Source: Candidatus Margulisiibacteriota bacterium
GTDB lineage: Bacteria; Margulisbacteria; Termititenacia; Termititenacales; Termititenacaceae
Direction: 5' to 3'
DNA: 11,618 bases
Assembly: GCA_031267055.1 (NCBI GenBank)
Contig: JAIRZV010000005.1
Location: 1 to 11,618, forward strand
Part shown: piece after piece, positions 1 through 5,880 of the stretch
Position numbering within the stretch: position 1 is the first letter of the stretch
Layout of the letters: each line of letters begins with the position of its first letter
Notes under the pieces: generated by a model
Databases searched by the model: none
What the model was told of the DNA's origin: nothing
The model's input: the letters and a program-made list of their open reading frames with translations, nothing else
Made by a program: the position numbers and the translations under genes

Positions 1-501
1 CGCTACACCTGGTTTTCCAGTGTGGCCAAGAAAGAGGGTTACGAGCAGATCGCCGCACTGTTTATGGAAACGGCGGAAAACGAAAGAGAACACGCCAAGA
101 GATTTTTTAAATATTTGGAAGGCGGAGCGGTAGAGATCACCGCAACGTTTCCAGCTGGCCGTATCGGTAATACTGCTGAAAATCTCGAAGCGGCGGCAGC
201 CGGCGAAAGAGAAGAATGGTCGGAAATGTATGCGACTTTTGCGCAGGTAGCCAAAGCGGAAGGTTTTGCGGAAATCGCCGATGCTTTTGAGAAAGTCGCT
301 CTGGTGGAAAGAGAACATGAAACCCGCTACCTCAAGTTGCTGGACAATGTGAAAAACGGCTTGGTTTTCAAAAAAGCCAAGTCGACGCGCTGGGTCTGCC
401 GCAATTGCGGTTATGTGCACGAAGGCACGGAAGCGCCGGAAATTTGTCCGGCCTGTAAGCATCCGCAAAAATATTTTGAACTCAAAGCTGAGAATTACTA
501 A
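1..501 (+). CDS. rbr: Rubrerythrin (classical order: diiron domain then rubredoxin domain), 5' end missing
   Basis: Rubrerythrins reduce H2O2 to water in the cytoplasm of anaerobes, using electrons from rubredoxin or NAD(P)H-linked reductases. The reading frame is open from base 1 (it begins R-Y-T-W-F-S), so the gene starts upstream and about 25 N-terminal residues are absent. The GTG at 22 is internal, not a start. Of the 166 visible residues, the first ~120 form the four-helix ferritin-like domain with two ExxH iron-ligand motifs (ENEREH and VEREHE). The last ~40 form a rubredoxin domain with paired CxxC knuckles (CRNCG and CPAC). The stop codon directly abuts the ATG of the flavodiiron gene, implying co-transcription and coupled translation. 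The family call is secure. Regulation cannot be judged because the promoter lies outside the window. Confidence 0.96.
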   Translation, partial: RYTWFSSVAKKEGYEQIAALFMETAENEREHAKRFFKYLEGGAVEITATFPAGRIGNTAENLEAAAAGEREEWSEMYATFAQVAKAEGFAEIADAFEKVALVEREHETRYLKLLDNVKNGLVFKKAKSTRWVCRNCGYVHEGTEAPEICPACKHPQKYFELKAENY

Positions 502-1659
502 ATGTTAAGAAAAATTACGGAAAAAATTTACGCGGTCGGCGTAAATGACTTTAAGCGTAAATTGTTTGACGCGCTGATTCCGCTACCGGACGGCACGAGT
601 TACAATTCTTATCTGGTGCGCGGCCAGAAAACCGCGGTCATTGATGCGGTCGATCCGCCTTTTGCCGCGGAATGGTTGCAAAACATCAAAGAAGCGGACT
701 GCCATCCCGACTATATTATCGCCAATCATGCCGAGCAGGATCACAGCGGCGCGCTTGTGGATTTTATCCGGGCTTATCCGCAGGCCAAGATTGTGGCCAA
801 CGCCAAATGTCGCGAGCTTTTGCTCGATTTGCTGCATGTGCCGGCGGAAAAATTTTTGCTGGTCGAGGACAAAGCCACGCTGGATTTAGGCGGACTGACT
901 TTGCAATTTCATTTCGCGCCGTGGGTACATTGGCCGGAAACGATGTTTACTTTTGTGCCGGAAGAAAAGATTTTGTTTACGACAGATTTTCTGGGCGCGC
1001 ATTACGCAGCGGACGATCTTTATCCAAGCGACGAAGCGATTATTTACCGTGCCGCCAAGCGTTATTACGCGGAGATCATGATGCCTTTTCGCGTGAATAT
1101 CCGCAAACATCTGGAGCTGATCAAAACTCTGGCGCCGAAAATTATCGCGCCGAGCCATGGCCAGGTTTACAATCATCCGGAGTTTATTTTGTCCGCGTAC
1201 GCTGACTGGGCGAGCGAGGACACCAAAGACGTGCTGCTGCTCTATGTCTCGATGCACGACAGCGTGCGCCGCATGACGGAGATTATCCGCAGCGAGCTGG
1301 AGGCCAAAAACATCACAGTGCGCGCTTTGGATTTGGCCGCCGCTGATCTCGGCGCTGTCGCGATGGAATTAGTGGACGCCAGAGCTGTGCTGCTTGGCAC
1401 TCCTGTGGTGCTGACCGGCATGCATCCGGTTGCGGCCAACGTGGCCTTTCTTTTCAACGCGTTGCGTCCGAAAACTAAATATCTCGGCTTGTACGGTTCT
1501 TATTCGTGGGGCGGCCGCGCCGCGGAACAGTTGTCCGCTATGCTGACCGCAGCCAAACCGGAAATTTTGCCGCCGTTATTTTTCAAAGGTTTGCCGAAGC
1601 CTGACGAAGAAAAACAACTGGCTACTTGGGCACAGGAATTAGCCGCAAAATTGCTCTAG
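502..1659 (+). CDS. fprA: Flavodiiron protein (FprA-like, O2/NO reductase)
   Basis: Flavodiiron proteins reduce O2 to water and/or NO to N2O, taking electrons from rubredoxin or coenzyme F420 depending on the organism. The 385-residue length fits a two-domain class A enzyme. Residues 1-~240 are the metallo-beta-lactamase-like domain, and every expected diiron ligand is visible: H76-x-E78-x-D80, H81, H143, D162 and H219 (in PSHGQ). Residues ~244-385 form the flavodoxin-like FMN domain, starting VLLLYVS with a phosphate-loop-like SMHDSVRRM. There is no fused rubredoxin, consistent with use of the separate rubredoxin at 4376 or the neighbouring rubrerythrin. The start follows the rbr stop with 0 nt spacing and has only a weak GAG upstream, so translation is probably coupled. 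Whether O2 or NO is preferred cannot be told from sequence. Confidence 0.96.
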   Translation: MLRKITEKIYAVGVNDFKRKLFDALIPLPDGTSYNSYLVRGQKTAVIDAVDPPFAAEWLQNIKEADCHPDYIIANHAEQDHSGALVDFIRAYPQAKIVANAKCRELLLDLLHVPAEKFLLVEDKATLDLGGLTLQFHFAPWVHWPETMFTFVPEEKILFTTDFLGAHYAADDLYPSDEAIIYRAAKRYYAEIMMPFRVNIRKHLELIKTLAPKIIAPSHGQVYNHPEFILSAYADWASEDTKDVLLLYVSMHDSVRRMTEIIRSELEAKNITVRALDLAAADLGAVAMELVDARAVLLGTPVVLTGMHPVAANVAFLFNALRPKTKYLGLYGSYSWGGRAAEQLSAMLTAAKPEILPPLFFKGLPKPDEEKQLATWAQELAAKLL

Positions 1660-1660
1660 T

Positions 1661-2464
1661 ATGCCAGAACTTCCTGAAGTTGAGACAATTGTCCGTGGTT
1701 TGCGCCGGCGTGTTCTCCATAAAAAAATCAAAAGCGTCAAAGTGTCTTTTGCCAAAATTGTCAGTCCGCCCCGAGGCTTAGATTTTTTGGTCGGCGATAA
1801 TCTGGCCAGACTAGACCGGCAGGGCAAATACATCAAAATTTCCACCCAAAAAGGCGCGCGATTGGTCGTGCATTTGCGCATGACCGGACAATTGTTTTTG
1901 GCCGCCAATTATCGGCCGGACAAACATGTGCATATTGTTATGGAATTTGCCGGAGCGGCGGAAAAACTTTATTATCGCGACATTCGTAAATTTGGCCGCT
2001 GGATCGTCGTGCCGCCGCGGAAAAATTTTGCGGATTATATCAACGCCGGCACGGATGCACTGTCCCTAAAATTGCTGGACTTTGCCAAGCTCGTGCAAAA
2101 AAATAAAAACAAGGCGCTCAAAGTTTTTCTGCTCGACCAGACTATTTTGGCCGGCGTCGGCAATATTTACGCGGACGAAACGGCGTTTAGATTAAAACTT
2201 GATCCGCATACTCCGGTCGGCAAAATTCCACCACAGAAATTACTGTCGGCTGTTGTTGCAGTTTTAAAACTGGGCATTAAAAACAAAGGCACTTCGGTTT
2301 CCGATTATATTACTTCGTCCGGCGCGCGCGGCAATTTTCAAAATCTGCTTAATGTCTACAAACAAAAAAACTGCCGCCGCTGTGGCGCGCCGATACAGCG
2401 AGTCCAGCTGGCCGGCCGCACCACGCATATTTGTCCGCAATGTCAGCCGAAATTTACGCTCTAG
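1661..2464 (+). CDS. mutM: Formamidopyrimidine-DNA glycosylase (Fpg/MutM)
   Basis: This bifunctional glycosylase/AP-lyase excises 8-oxoguanine and FapyG in base-excision repair. Its 267 residues match the family. The N-terminus is MPELPEVET, whose Pro2 becomes the catalytic N-terminal nucleophile after Met removal, with Glu3 beside it. Lys56 lies in the beta-hairpin RQGKY. The helix-filling triad is M74, R109 and F111 (RDIRKFGRW). The H2TH segment contains DQTILAGVGNIYADE (N168). A C-terminal zinc finger uses C238/C241 and C258/C261, with R253 in the finger hairpin. The start lies 1 nt after the flavodiiron stop codon, with no clear Shine-Dalgarno sequence, suggesting coupling. Grouping with rubrerythrin and flavodiiron genes suggests co-expression of reactive-oxygen removal and oxidised-base repair. 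The 3' end overlaps the convergent XRE gene by 11 nt. Confidence 0.97.
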   Translation: MPELPEVETIVRGLRRRVLHKKIKSVKVSFAKIVSPPRGLDFLVGDNLARLDRQGKYIKISTQKGARLVVHLRMTGQLFLAANYRPDKHVHIVMEFAGAAEKLYYRDIRKFGRWIVVPPRKNFADYINAGTDALSLKLLDFAKLVQKNKNKALKVFLLDQTILAGVGNIYADETAFRLKLDPHTPVGKIPPQKLLSAVVAVLKLGIKNKGTSVSDYITSSGARGNFQNLLNVYKQKNCRRCGAPIQRVQLAGRTTHICPQCQPKFTL

Positions 2465-2804
2465 ATTTGAGATTGTGTTTCAGCGGGCGCAGCTTGGCCA
2501 AATATTTTGCTTTGAGCAAATTTAAGGCGGTGCAGGAATCTTCGGTGTACCGGCTCAACAGGCTGAAATGATCCTGCGGAAGCACGTCATCTGGTTTGAG
2601 CAGTTCATAGCTTCGCAGGCCAAAAGCTCTGGCTAACTTGGCCAGAGTTTGAGGCGAAACCCATTTACGGCCGGTCTCGATCCCGCTGATAAAAGCCACG
2701 GAAGCGCCGACCTCTTCAGCTAATTTTTCCTGCGACCATTGGAAATGATTACGCTGGCGTTTGATATTCGCGCTCAAGATCTTCACCAAATCGTCTTCGC
2801 CCAT
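2454..2804 (-). CDS. XRE-family helix-turn-helix transcriptional regulator
   Basis: This is a 116-residue cytoplasmic DNA-binding protein. Residues ~11-68 form a Cro/C1-type HTH: LSANIKRQRNHFQWSQEKLA, then VGASVAFISGIETGRKWVSP (recognition helix region) and TLAKLARAFGL. The remaining ~45 residues are basic near the end and match no domain I recognise; they could serve in dimerisation. The start is supported by AAAGGAG ending 4 nt before the ATG. It is divergent from the fibre-like gene at 2931 with a 126-nt shared intergenic region, so regulation of that gene or of itself is plausible but inferred. The reading frame ends inside the 3' end of mutM. Similar small XRE proteins occur both as prophage remnants and as chromosomal regulators; nothing here decides between them. 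Confidence 0.88.
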   Translation of the reverse strand: MGEDDLVKILSANIKRQRNHFQWSQEKLAEEVGASVAFISGIETGRKWVSPQTLAKLARAFGLRSYELLKPDDVLPQDHFSLLSRYTEDSCTALNLLKAKYLAKLRPLKHNLKSRA

Positions 2805-2839
2805 GATACTCCTTTTAGCATTGTTATTATGCTGTTAGT

Positions 2840-2868
2840 TTGACAAACCTTCTAATAGCTGATAGAAT
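2840..2868 (+). promoter_or_regulatory. Sigma-70-type promoter for the tail-collar-like gene
   Basis: A perfect -35 TTGACA (2840-2845) is followed after exactly 17 nt by TAGAAT (2863-2868), a 5/6 match to the -10 consensus. Transcription would start near 2875, giving a leader of about 55 nt before the ATG at 2931. This is the best promoter match in the window on the plus strand. It lies in the spacer divergent from the XRE gene. Confidence 0.72.
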
Positions 2869-2930
2869 ATTATAAATTCCATTGGCATATATACGGAATT
2901 TGACCAAAATAAAAAAAAGGGGGCATTTCT

Positions 2931-3689
2931 ATGACAATAGCAAGAGGCCAGCCGCTGCTGGCCAGCGATATACTGGATCTGACTTTTTTTCCGATAGGCA
3001 TGATCTTGATGATGGACGGGAGCTGGACGGATGGGCGTGGCGGCTGGTACATCTGCGATGGGCGGGACACGCCTCACGGCAAGACGCCGAATTTGAAAGA
3101 TAAATTTATCCGAGGGAGCACAACAAGCGGTGGTACGGGAGGCGGGTCGGCAACTTTGAGCGAAGCCAATCTGCCCAGTCATAATCATTCATTAACTGGA
3201 TTAACAATAACTGGCGGTGGTGAACATTCGCACGGCGTCGGCACTTTAGCCGCCTCAAGTAGTTCGGCGACCCATTCACATAGCAATGGCACTTTGGCCG
3301 TGTCAATAACCGGTGGAACGCACGGACATATAGTCACTGATACAGGGCATACACATACAGTAACAGCCCAAGCGGGTGATGATGGCGGAGTCGGTTATCT
3401 CGTTGGTGGAAATTATGATGGTCCTAACGATGCCACGGTAAATACAGGAAATGCGACCACAGGAATTTCTATAGCAGAAACTACCGGCTCGCATGGACAT
3501 ACTGCCACCGTTTCAGGCTCCACCGCAACCGACGGCGCTAGTCATGGACACGGCATTACCGGCAGTACTGGAGTTGCAGGGGGCACTCCTACGATCTCCG
3601 GCGGTACTATCGGTAACACCGGAAGCGGCACGGCGTTCAATGTAGAGCCAGCGTATTACACGATGATTTATATTAAAAAAATGGCGTAA
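2931..3689 (+). CDS. Phage tail-collar / tail-fibre-like protein with seven HxH motifs
   Basis: This 252-residue protein resembles phage short-tail-fibre/collar proteins. Residues 21-61 carry the collar signature: P-I-G near the N-terminus, GGWYICDG, then PNLKDKFIRG. The C-terminus, FNVEPAYYTMIYIKK, matches the usual ending of the collar domain. Between them is a Gly/Ser/Thr-rich region with HxH at 84/86, 99/101, 115/117, 131/133, 140/142, 188/190 and 205/207. In phage T4 gp37, HxH motifs from three chains bind iron along a trimeric needle, so a metal-stabilised trimeric fibre is inferred. There is no signal peptide or membrane segment. The start has AAGGGGG 7 nt upstream and a strong promoter. 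No capsid, tail or lysis genes surround it, so it is an orphan. Its role (adhesin, moron or remnant) is unknown. Confidence 0.82.
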   Translation: MTIARGQPLLASDILDLTFFPIGMILMMDGSWTDGRGGWYICDGRDTPHGKTPNLKDKFIRGSTTSGGTGGGSATLSEANLPSHNHSLTGLTITGGGEHSHGVGTLAASSSSATHSHSNGTLAVSITGGTHGHIVTDTGHTHTVTAQAGDDGGVGYLVGGNYDGPNDATVNTGNATTGISIAETTGSHGHTATVSGSTATDGASHGHGITGSTGVAGGTPTISGGTIGNTGSGTAFNVEPAYYTMIYIKKMA

Positions 3690-3740
3690 AACTTAGGACG
3701 ACTTAAAATTGAACATGTGCCTCTGCGCAAAACCTGCGCT

Positions 3741-3772
3741 AAAAAAAAGCAGGGCAATTTTACTTGCCCTGC
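3741..3772 (-). terminator. Intrinsic terminator of the perR-rubredoxin-rubrerythrin operon
   Basis: A perfect 9-bp stem (GCAGGGCAA, 3749-3757, with TTGCCCTGC, 3764-3772) closes a 6-nt loop. On the minus strand it is followed by eight T residues (the A tract at 3741-3748). It lies about 30 nt past the reverse-rubrerythrin stop. On the plus strand no T tract follows, so it is not a good terminator for the fibre-like gene. Confidence 0.9.
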
Positions 3773-3803
3773 CTGTTGTAATCCAGCACACGTTACCGTT
3801 TGA

Positions 3804-4346
3804 TTAGCCAAAATATCTTTTCAGCAAACCGGTAAAACCGGCTCCGTGACGCGCTTCGTCTTTGGCCATTTCATGCACAGTGTCGTGGATCGCGTCATAA
3901 TTACGCTCTTTGGCACGTTTGGCCAGATCGAGTTTGCCGCCGCAGGCTCCGGTTTCCGCCTCGACGCGCATTTCCAGATTTTTCTTCGTGCTGGAAGTGA
4001 CGATCTCGCCGAGCAGCTCCGCGAATTTCGCGGCGTGCTCCGCTTCCTCAAAGGCATAGCGTTTGTACGCCTCGGCGATTTCCGGGTAGCCCTCGCGCTC
4101 GGCCACGCGGCTCATCGCCAGATACATGCCGACCTCCGAGCACTCGCCGGTAAAATTAGCGCGCAGATCGTCGAGTATGTCATTTTCCACACCTTTAGCC
4201 ACACCGACTACATGCTCGCAAGCCCAGCCGTCGCCGTCTTTTTTCTCCGCAAATTTGGACTTGGGAGCTTTGCACTGCGGACAACTCTCCGGAGGCTCAT
4301 TTCCCGTATGCACATAACCACAAACCGAACAAACATATTTTTTCAT
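3804..4346 (-). CDS. Reverse rubrerythrin (rubredoxin domain then diiron domain)
   Basis: Reverse rubrerythrins are peroxide (and, in clostridia, O2-linked NADH) reductases with the rubredoxin module at the N-terminus. Residues 1-~35 form that module with C6/C9 and C22/C25. Residues ~55-180 form a ferritin-like four-helix domain with candidate diiron ligands E68, E101-x-x-H104, E159 and E164-x-x-H167. The length of 180 residues fits the family. The start has AAGGAG 7 nt upstream. The gene lies 29 nt downstream of the rubredoxin gene and ends just before an intrinsic terminator, so it is the last gene of a perR-rubredoxin-rubrerythrin unit. In known systems PerR represses such genes and peroxide relieves the repression. 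The domain order differs from the rubrerythrin at position 1, so the two are not recent duplicates. Confidence 0.95.
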   Translation of the reverse strand: MKKYVCSVCGYVHTGNEPPESCPQCKAPKSKFAEKKDGDGWACEHVVGVAKGVENDILDDLRANFTGECSEVGMYLAMSRVAEREGYPEIAEAYKRYAFEEAEHAAKFAELLGEIVTSSTKKNLEMRVEAETGACGGKLDLAKRAKERNYDAIHDTVHEMAKDEARHGAGFTGLLKRYFG

Positions 4347-4375
4347 AAACTTTCTCCTTTTTGTTTTTTTAATTA

Positions 4376-4513
4376 TTAAGCCTTTTCAAATTGATCTTTG
4401 CCGACGCCACACTGCGGACATACCCAGTCGTCCGGCAGGTCTTCAAAAGCCACATTGTTGTTTTGCGCCGGATCATAAACATAGCCGCAAACTGTACAAA
4501 CGTACTTAGCCAT
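4376..4513 (-). CDS. Rubredoxin
   Basis: This 45-residue one-iron electron carrier starts MAKYVCTVCGYVYDPAQ and ends with WVCPQCGVGKDQFEKA. Both CxxCG knuckles (C6/C9 and C32/C35) that bind the Fe(Cys)4 site are present, with the conserved aromatic residues Y4, Y11, W30 and F42. It is a typical complete rubredoxin. The ATG at 4513 is preferred because AAAGGAGG lies 7 nt upstream; an in-frame ATG at 4519 would sit against the ribosome-binding site. It lies between perR (15 nt upstream) and the reverse rubrerythrin, and probably donates electrons to that enzyme and perhaps to the flavodiiron protein at 502. It is easily missed by gene callers because it is short. Confidence 0.96.
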   Translation of the reverse strand: MAKYVCTVCGYVYDPAQNNNVAFEDLPDDWVCPQCGVGKDQFEKA

Positions 4514-4528
4514 ATACATCCCTCCTTT

Positions 4529-4969
4529 CTAGTTTTTGCCAAATCTTCCAGCCAAATGGCCGAAACCCTTAAATTTTTTTAGCCAGTTTTTTTCTTGTCC
4601 GCCGCATTTAGCGCAGATGCCGTAAAAAACTGTCCGGCGATTGTCGACCGCAAATCCGCTCAAGCTTGGCTGACCGGACGGCGCAACACCTTCGACGTCC
4701 ATTATGCTGCCGCATTTGGTGCAGATCGCGTGTTGATGCGGCTCGACTATGCCGTCAAAACGCTCCTCATTATTTACCACGCCGACCGAAGCCAGCAGGC
4801 CTTCTTCGCGGCAGACCTTGATATTGCGGTACACAGTCCCCAGCGAAATATCCGGCAGTTTCGGCTTGACCTGTTCGTAAATCCAGCGCGCGCCCGGGTG
4901 ACATTTCGTCGAACGGACTGCTGCCAACACCGCTTCTCTCTTTTTACTGTAATTCCGTGCTGTGCTCAT
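4529..4969 (-). CDS. perR: Fur-family regulator of PerR type (peroxide sensor)
   Basis: This 146-residue metalloregulator has an N-terminal winged helix (1-~70, with GTVYRNIKVCREEGLL) and a metal-binding dimerisation domain. Ligands aligned to Bacillus subtilis PerR are H24 (H37), D72 (D85), H78 (H91), H80 (H93) and D91 (D104). An aspartate at the last position distinguishes PerR from Fur, which has glutamate there. Structural zinc cysteines C83/C86 and C119/C122 are present. In PerR, Fe-catalysed oxidation of the two regulatory histidines releases DNA. The C-terminal ~22 residues are basic and glycine-rich, somewhat longer than usual. The start has AAAGG 6 nt upstream. It is the first gene of an operon with rubredoxin and reverse rubrerythrin, with a Fur/PerR-type palindrome in its promoter, so autoregulation is likely. 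The Fur-family call is certain and the PerR subtype well supported. Confidence 0.92.
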   Translation of the reverse strand: MSTARNYSKKREAVLAAVRSTKCHPGARWIYEQVKPKLPDISLGTVYRNIKVCREEGLLASVGVVNNEERFDGIVEPHQHAICTKCGSIMDVEGVAPSGQPSLSGFAVDNRRTVFYGICAKCGGQEKNWLKKFKGFGHLAGRFGKN

Positions 4970-4983
4970 ACTTAACCTTTCTT

Positions 4984-5008
4984 AAAAATAATAATGATTC
5001 TTATTTTT
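4984..5008 (-). promoter_or_regulatory. Candidate PerR/Fur operator
   Basis: This is a 12-1-12 palindrome with one mismatched pair, centred on base 4996. On the minus strand its core reads TAAGAAT-C-ATTATTA, an 11 of 14 match to the B. subtilis PerR box 7-1-7 pattern TTATAAT-n-ATTATAA. It lies just downstream of the -10 hexamer at the predicted transcription start, a position where a bound repressor would block initiation. Confidence 0.72.
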
Positions 5009-5013
5009 GATTT

Positions 5014-5042
5014 ATGTTACAGCCTAGTCTTGGCTTTGTCAA
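5014..5042 (-). promoter_or_regulatory. Promoter of the perR operon
   Basis: On the minus strand a perfect -35 TTGACA (5037-5042) is followed after 17 nt by TAACAT (5014-5019), a 4/6 match to the -10 consensus. Predicted initiation near 5007 falls inside the palindromic operator. The -35 lies within a short GGCTT/AAGCC hairpin-forming sequence at 5032-5045. Confidence 0.66.
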
Positions 5043-5067
5043 GCCTCGAAAATTTTAGGAAAGTTCT

Positions 5068-5583
5068 TTAGATTTTTAAATGTTTGGCGGTCAGCAACAA
5101 TCCCAGAGCGGTCTTGGCGTCGGTGATCTTGCCGTCTTGCAGTAAACGCAGCGCGGCGTCCAGCGGCAGAGGTTTTACTTCAATACATTCATCCGCGTCG
5201 GGCTGGAGTTTTTGCGGAAAAAGATTTTCGGCTAAATAATAATACATATATTCATTGCAGTAGCCGGGCAAAGAATACCCCTCGAAAAGCAACGTGAGTT
5301 TTTCCGCACCGCAGCCGGTTTCTTCGGCCAGCTCTCTTAGCGCGGCAGCTTCCGGTTTTTCACCGCTGCGGTCAATACTGCCGGCCGGTATTTCCAGCAG
5401 TTCGGACTGGATCGCGCTGCGGTACTGGCTGATGAGCAGAACTTCCTTTTTTTCATTGAGCGCGATTATAGCCACGCTGGGTTTGTGGTCGATGCGCGTC
5501 TGCGTGGTCTTTTGGCCGTTGGGCAGAATTATCTCGTATTCATACAGATCGAAAATACGGCAGGAGTAAACCGGTTTGACCAT
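5068..5583 (-). CDS. Nudix hydrolase, ADP-ribose pyrophosphatase type
   Basis: ADP-ribose pyrophosphatases split ADP-ribose and related nucleoside diphosphate sugars to AMP and sugar phosphate. The 171-residue protein has the family layout: a strand-rich N-terminus, SQYR (52-55), EIPAG (64-68), then the Nudix box with E75 followed by seven residues and REL-x-EE-x-G (83-90). G68 to E75 spans six residues rather than the canonical five, a spacing also known in actinobacterial ADP-ribose pyrophosphatases, so the enzyme is probably active. GYSLPGYCNE (102-111) corresponds to the loop following the box. No Shine-Dalgarno is visible, but TATAAT ends 7 nt before the ATG, suggesting a leaderless transcript. 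It lies 27 nt downstream of the YggU-family gene. Substrate is inferred from family only. Confidence 0.9.
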   Translation of the reverse strand: MVKPVYSCRIFDLYEYEIILPNGQKTTQTRIDHKPSVAIIALNEKKEVLLISQYRSAIQSELLEIPAGSIDRSGEKPEAAALRELAEETGCGAEKLTLLFEGYSLPGYCNEYMYYYLAENLFPQKLQPDADECIEVKPLPLDAALRLLQDGKITDAKTALGLLLTAKHLKI

Positions 5584-5590
5584 GTGTTGA

Positions 5591-5596
5591 ATTATA
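5591..5596 (-). promoter_or_regulatory. -10 hexamer at leaderless spacing before the Nudix gene
   Basis: On the minus strand a perfect TATAAT lies 7 nt before the ATG at 5583, where a transcript would begin at or next to the start codon. No ribosome-binding sequence occurs in between. No convincing -35 is visible. Confidence 0.42.
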
Positions 5597-5610
5597 CTAT
5601 AACCTGATGC

Positions 5611-5880
5611 TTATTCTGTAATTTTCTTGACGATTTCCGCGGCGGAATAATCGCTATCGATACTGACAACTTTGTGTCTGTTCGTTAAACCCTGAACCAG
5701 CAGGATGTTGTTTTTGGCAAGGTTAAGTTTTTTGGCCAGAAAAACAATTAACTCTTGATTGGCTTTATTATCCTGTGCCGGTGCGTTCAGCTTGATCTTT
5801 ATTTTGCCGGCAAAATAACCGGCGAAACCAGTCTGTTTCGCGCCAGGCTGTACATATATAGGAAATTTAATAATGGTCAT
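5611..5880 (-). CDS. YggU-family (DUF167/UPF0235) protein
   Basis: This is an 89-residue protein of the small conserved DUF167 family, whose biochemical role is not established. Family features visible are the N-terminal VQPGAKQTGF, the central KIKLNAPAQDNKANQELIVF and the C-terminal HKVVSID. The asparagine/alanine-rich NAPAQDNKAN segment is the family hallmark. The length is close to the usual ~90-100 residues. The ATG overlaps the stop of the upstream radical SAM gene by 4 nt (ATGA), with GGTGG 4 nt upstream, so the two are translationally coupled and probably functionally or at least transcriptionally linked. Confidence 0.92.
   Translation of the reverse strand: MTIIKFPIYVQPGAKQTGFAGYFAGKIKIKLNAPAQDNKANQELIVFLAKKLNLAKNNILLVQGLTNRHKVVSIDSDYSAAEIVKKITE

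Noticed and set aside
672..1205. A 177-codon open frame inside the flavodiiron gene in another frame
   Set aside because: The real frame carries all diiron ligands and both domains. The alternative has no ribosome-binding site, no recognisable motif and an unusual composition, so it is a shadow.
2869..2890. Possible minus-strand promoter for the XRE gene around TATAAT
   Set aside because: A TATAAT exists on the minus strand, but the best -35 at 18 nt (TTCCGT) matches poorly. AT-rich sequence makes this unreliable.
3725..3739. Small hairpin GCGCA/TGCGC after the fibre-like gene
   Set aside because: The stem is only 5 bp and A residues, not T residues, follow on the plus strand, so it is not a credible terminator for that gene.
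3846..4379. A 177-codon plus-strand frame opposite the reverse rubrerythrin
   Set aside because: It is fully antisense to a gene with clear rubredoxin and ExxH motifs, and no protein features are seen. It also covers the terminus of the rubredoxin gene.
5032..5045. Hairpin GGCTT-TGTC-AAGCC between the Nudix gene and perR
   Set aside because: It has a 5-bp stem without T tract and overlaps the perR -35 element. A chance inverted repeat is more likely than a terminator.
5347..5382. Nudix box with six instead of five residues between the first Gly and Glu
   Set aside because: The same spacing is known in actinobacterial ADP-ribose pyrophosphatases and all catalytic residues follow in register, so it is not novel.
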